DNA from: Candidatus Aminicenantota bacterium
GTDB lineage: Bacteria > Acidobacteriota > Aminicenantia > UBA2199
Assembly: GCA_030671465.1 (NCBI GenBank)
Contig: DAOVIP010000072.1
Coordinates: 1-7,993, forward strand
Length of the DNA: 7,993 nucleotides
Reading direction: 5' to 3'
Made by a program: the position numbers and the translations under genes. Below, piece after piece: positions 5,772 through 7,993 of this stretch. Below the pieces are notes generated by a model. It ran no database searches and had not been told where the DNA came from. It was given only the letters and a program-made list of their open reading frames with translations. Within the stretch, counting starts at the first letter, position 1; each line of letters begins with the position of its first letter.

Positions 5772-7993
5772 CTATTGATAGGCCTTCCAGGTATTGGCGA
5801 ACTTCTGGAGTTTCTTATCGACCCGATCATAAACCGTATCCGGTTTATAGCTCCCATCATTCTTCCGGGTGCCGGGTGGAATTCCGGTGAGAATCTCAAT
5901 CCCCTGATCAATGGTCTTGATCGGATATATATAAAATTGACCCTGTTTAACCGCTTCAACTACTTCACTATCCAGCATCAGATCCCTGACATTTTGCTGG
6001 GGGATAATAACCCCCTGGGTACCGCTCAGTCCTTTTGACTGGCAGACTTTAAAAAATCCCTCGATTTTTTGATTGACACCGCCAATGGGCTGAATCCCTC
6101 CCTTTTGATTGACCGAACCGGTAACCGCAATATCCTGTCTCAAGGGAAGATCAGACAGGGTTGATAAGAGCGCGTAAATCTCAGCTGAGCTGGCCGAATC
6201 CCCTTCAATCCCGGAATAGGACTGTTCAAAACACAAACTAGCGCTGACAATCAGCGGTTTGTTCTGGGCGAATTTCAGACGAAGGTAACCGGATATAATC
6301 AATACCCCTTTATTGTGAATTCTACCGCTGAGCTCGGCCTCACGCTCGATATTGATGATCCCGGATTCTCCAACCGAGGCATTGGCCGTGATCCGGGAAG
6401 GTTTACCAAAGGCATAATCACCCACATCATATACCGAGAGCCCATTGACCTGACCAACAACACTTCCCCGGGTATCAATCATGATGGAACCTTCATCTAT
6501 CATTTCCTGGATTTTCTCTTCGATGAGTCTGGAGCGATTTATTTTTTCCTTTATGGCCCGTTTCACATGTTTTTCGGTGATTTTGGAATTTTTATCCTTC
6601 TGCGCCCAATAATTGGCCTCGCGCAAAATATCCGCAACCTTATTAAACTGGGTGGATAGCTTATCCTGCTTGCCGGCCAGTCGGGCTCCGAACTCCACTA
6701 CCGTGGCAACCGCTTTCTTGTTCAAATCATTCAATTGCTCGGTAGCAACGATCCTCTCAACAAAATTATTGTAGTCCCTCAGGCTGTCACGGTCTATTTT
6801 CATGACCGAATCAAAATCGGCACGCAATTTGAATATTTTTTTGAAATCTTCATCCCGGGTATAGAGAAGGTGATATAAAACCGAATCCCCTACAATGACC
6901 ACCTTGACATCAATATCAATGGATTCCGGTTTCATCCCTGAGATGGAAATCATATAAATGGGCGCATACACCTGTATCTCGACTTTCCGGTTTCTCAGGG
7001 TTCTTTTAAATGCCGGCCAGACACCGGGTTCAATCAGCAGGTCCAGGGCCTCGACAATCAAAAATCCTCCATCCGCCTGAAGCAGTGAACCGGCCTTTAT
7101 CTTGGTGAAATCCGTTTTTGAACTCCCGAACCGATTGGGGGTCACTTCAACGGTTCCGAAGAGATTGGCATAAGAGGGCGAGGTTTCAAAAATAACCGGT
7201 GCTCTCTTGGCTCCCGAATTATCCACCAATAGGTTCACCTGGTATTCAATAAAAGGATCCTGCTGGGGTATGGAAACTCCCAGTGAAGCCTGCGCCTGAT
7301 CCTCGGGAGGCTTTAGAAACTTTGCCAGGTTTTCCAGAACACTTTCCTGTACTTCATTCAGGTAGACTTCAATACTGTCGGATGGGTTGGAGGCCTTTAT
7401 TTCATCAATCCTCAATTTAACCAATGGGGTCACCACATCTCTATCCAGGGATTTGAGTTTTTGAGTCCCGGCCTTTTCCATATTCCGTATCTCCTTCAGA
7501 ATCGCATCCATCTTGTCGGAGAGCTCTGAATGTCTCTTTTCTATTTTACTGATTTCTGCCTTGGAAAATTTTCCCTCATCAGCCATGGCATTCAATTGAT
7601 CGAAATTGACAGGTTTTTTGTCCACAACCGGTAAGATGGCCGGGCGGGTAATGGACCCGATCTGCATCTGAATCAAGGCAAAATTTTCCCGGCGGATTTC
7701 ACTCTCAAATTCCTTGATGATTTTCTTTTGCTTGTTCTTGATTCCGTCAATGATGGCCTTTCTCTGGCCCTGATAATTTTCACTCTCAAAAAAGGCGGGA
7801 ACCGTATTGGCAAGATATTCGATAAAATCATCCATGTCCGTTTTAAAAGTCTTACCCTTTCCGGCTTCCAATCGGATCAGTTTGGGTTTGTCAGGATTTT
7901 TGAAGTTGAACACATACAATTTATCATCCGGAATTCTCTTGATACGCTTGGTTTCCTCCAGTAAACAGTTTATGGCTGTTTTTCGACCGGTAC
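5772..7993 (-). CDS. Lon-family (S16) protease with AAA_32-type domain, 5' end outside the window
   Basis: The frame stays open to the right edge, so the start is not in the window; 739 residues are visible. The TTG at 7917-7919 is an internal Leu, because TGRKTA...CLLEE upstream continues the family. The order is: a Walker-A-like remnant TGRKT at residues 1-5, a YVFNF strand with a helical, charged coiled-coil-rich segment (about 75-225), then the rest of the AAA-like domain with GGFLIVEALDLL (308-319) at the Walker B position. VVIVGD (364-369) and KLRADFD (388-394) follow in the sensor/arginine-finger region, then a helical subdomain (about 405-500). The C-terminal Lon protease domain (about 515-705) carries the Ser-Lys dyad: Ser599 in EGDSASSAE and Lys642 in GGVNQKIEGF. 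It should degrade unfolded or regulatory proteins in the cytosol. The ATPase motifs are degenerate, as in LonC-type (TTC1975-like) proteins, so ATP dependence is doubtful. Its last 20 bp before ilvE hold no terminator. Confidence 0.92.
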   Translation of the reverse strand, partial: TGRKTAINCLLEETKRIKRIPDDKLYVFNFKNPDKPKLIRLEAGKGKTFKTDMDDFIEYLANTVPAFFESENYQGQRKAIIDGIKNKQKKIIKEFESEIRRENFALIQMQIGSITRPAILPVVDKKPVNFDQLNAMADEGKFSKAEISKIEKRHSELSDKMDAILKEIRNMEKAGTQKLKSLDRDVVTPLVKLRIDEIKASNPSDSIEVYLNEVQESVLENLAKFLKPPEDQAQASLGVSIPQQDPFIEYQVNLLVDNSGAKRAPVIFETSPSYANLFGTVEVTPNRFGSSKTDFTKIKAGSLLQADGGFLIVEALDLLIEPGVWPAFKRTLRNRKVEIQVYAPIYMISISGMKPESIDIDVKVVIVGDSVLYHLLYTRDEDFKKIFKLRADFDSVMKIDRDSLRDYNNFVERIVATEQLNDLNKKAVATVVEFGARLAGKQDKLSTQFNKVADILREANYWAQKDKNSKITEKHVKRAIKEKINRSRLIEEKIQEMIDEGSIMIDTRGSVVGQVNGLSVYDVGDYAFGKPSRITANASVGESGIINIEREAELSGRIHNKGVLIISGYLRLKFAQNKPLIVSASLCFEQSYSGIEGDSASSAEIYALLSTLSDLPLRQDIAVTGSVNQKGGIQPIGGVNQKIEGFFKVCQSKGLSGTQGVIIPQQNVRDLMLDSEVVEAVKQGQFYIYPIKTIDQGIEILTGIPPGTRKNDGSYKPDTVYDRVDKKLQKFANTWKAYQ

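Noticed and set aside
7917..7919. TTG as start codon of the Lon-family gene
   Set aside because: The same frame remains open to the window edge and the upstream residues (TGRKTA, CLLEE) fit the AAA-like domain; there is no ribosome site in front of TTG.
1..7993. CRISPR array, insertion sequence, integrase, toxin-antitoxin or defence genes
   Set aside because: I found no spaced direct repeats of CRISPR type, no transposase or integrase motif and no small paired genes; every long frame is explained by the five genes listed.

Overview
The window reads as ordinary chromosome from a Gram-negative bacterium with moderate GC content. The lineage cannot be fixed from sequence alone. A lipoprotein, a hybrid PAS/GAF histidine kinase and a LonC/AAA_32-type protease together suggest something in the Desulfobacterota or Acidobacteriota/Aminicenantes range; this is low-confidence inference. 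Promoters with clear sigma-70 form (TTGACA-like, 16-17 bp spacer, TATAAT-like) can be read in front of several genes.

Layout, left to right. A seven-base-periodic repeat (44-90) abuts the 3' end of a minus-strand tRNA-Arg(ACG) (91-163), which has its own near-consensus promoter (174-202). A strong GC-rich hairpin with a T-run (230-264) follows, then an AT-rich gene-free stretch to 481. That stretch contains a 14-A homopolymer lying inside a promoter-like element on the minus strand. Next come a small predicted lipoprotein (482-1087, minus), a soluble hybrid histidine kinase (1208-3643, plus), an alpha/beta hydrolase (3645-4499, minus), a branched-chain amino acid aminotransferase IlvE (4678-5751, plus), and a Lon-family protease (5772 to the right edge, minus) whose N-terminus lies outside the window.

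The five protein genes alternate strand without exception, so each is probably transcribed alone. The two complete intergenic regions between divergent genes carry the promoters. The two convergent junctions are only 1 and 20 bp wide and contain no recognisable intrinsic terminator. No operon, mobile element, CRISPR array, phage gene or obvious defence system is present. Functionally the genes look unrelated: signalling, branched-chain amino acid metabolism, proteolysis, an unknown hydrolase and an envelope lipoprotein.

The points most worth a second look are non-coding: the homopolymer-spaced promoter with a possible small RNA downstream, the paired inverted repeats at the ilvE promoter and 5' leader, and the heptad repeat beside the tRNA. 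Among the proteins, the degenerate ATPase motifs of the Lon homologue and the unusual nucleophile elbow and lid of the hydrolase stand out.
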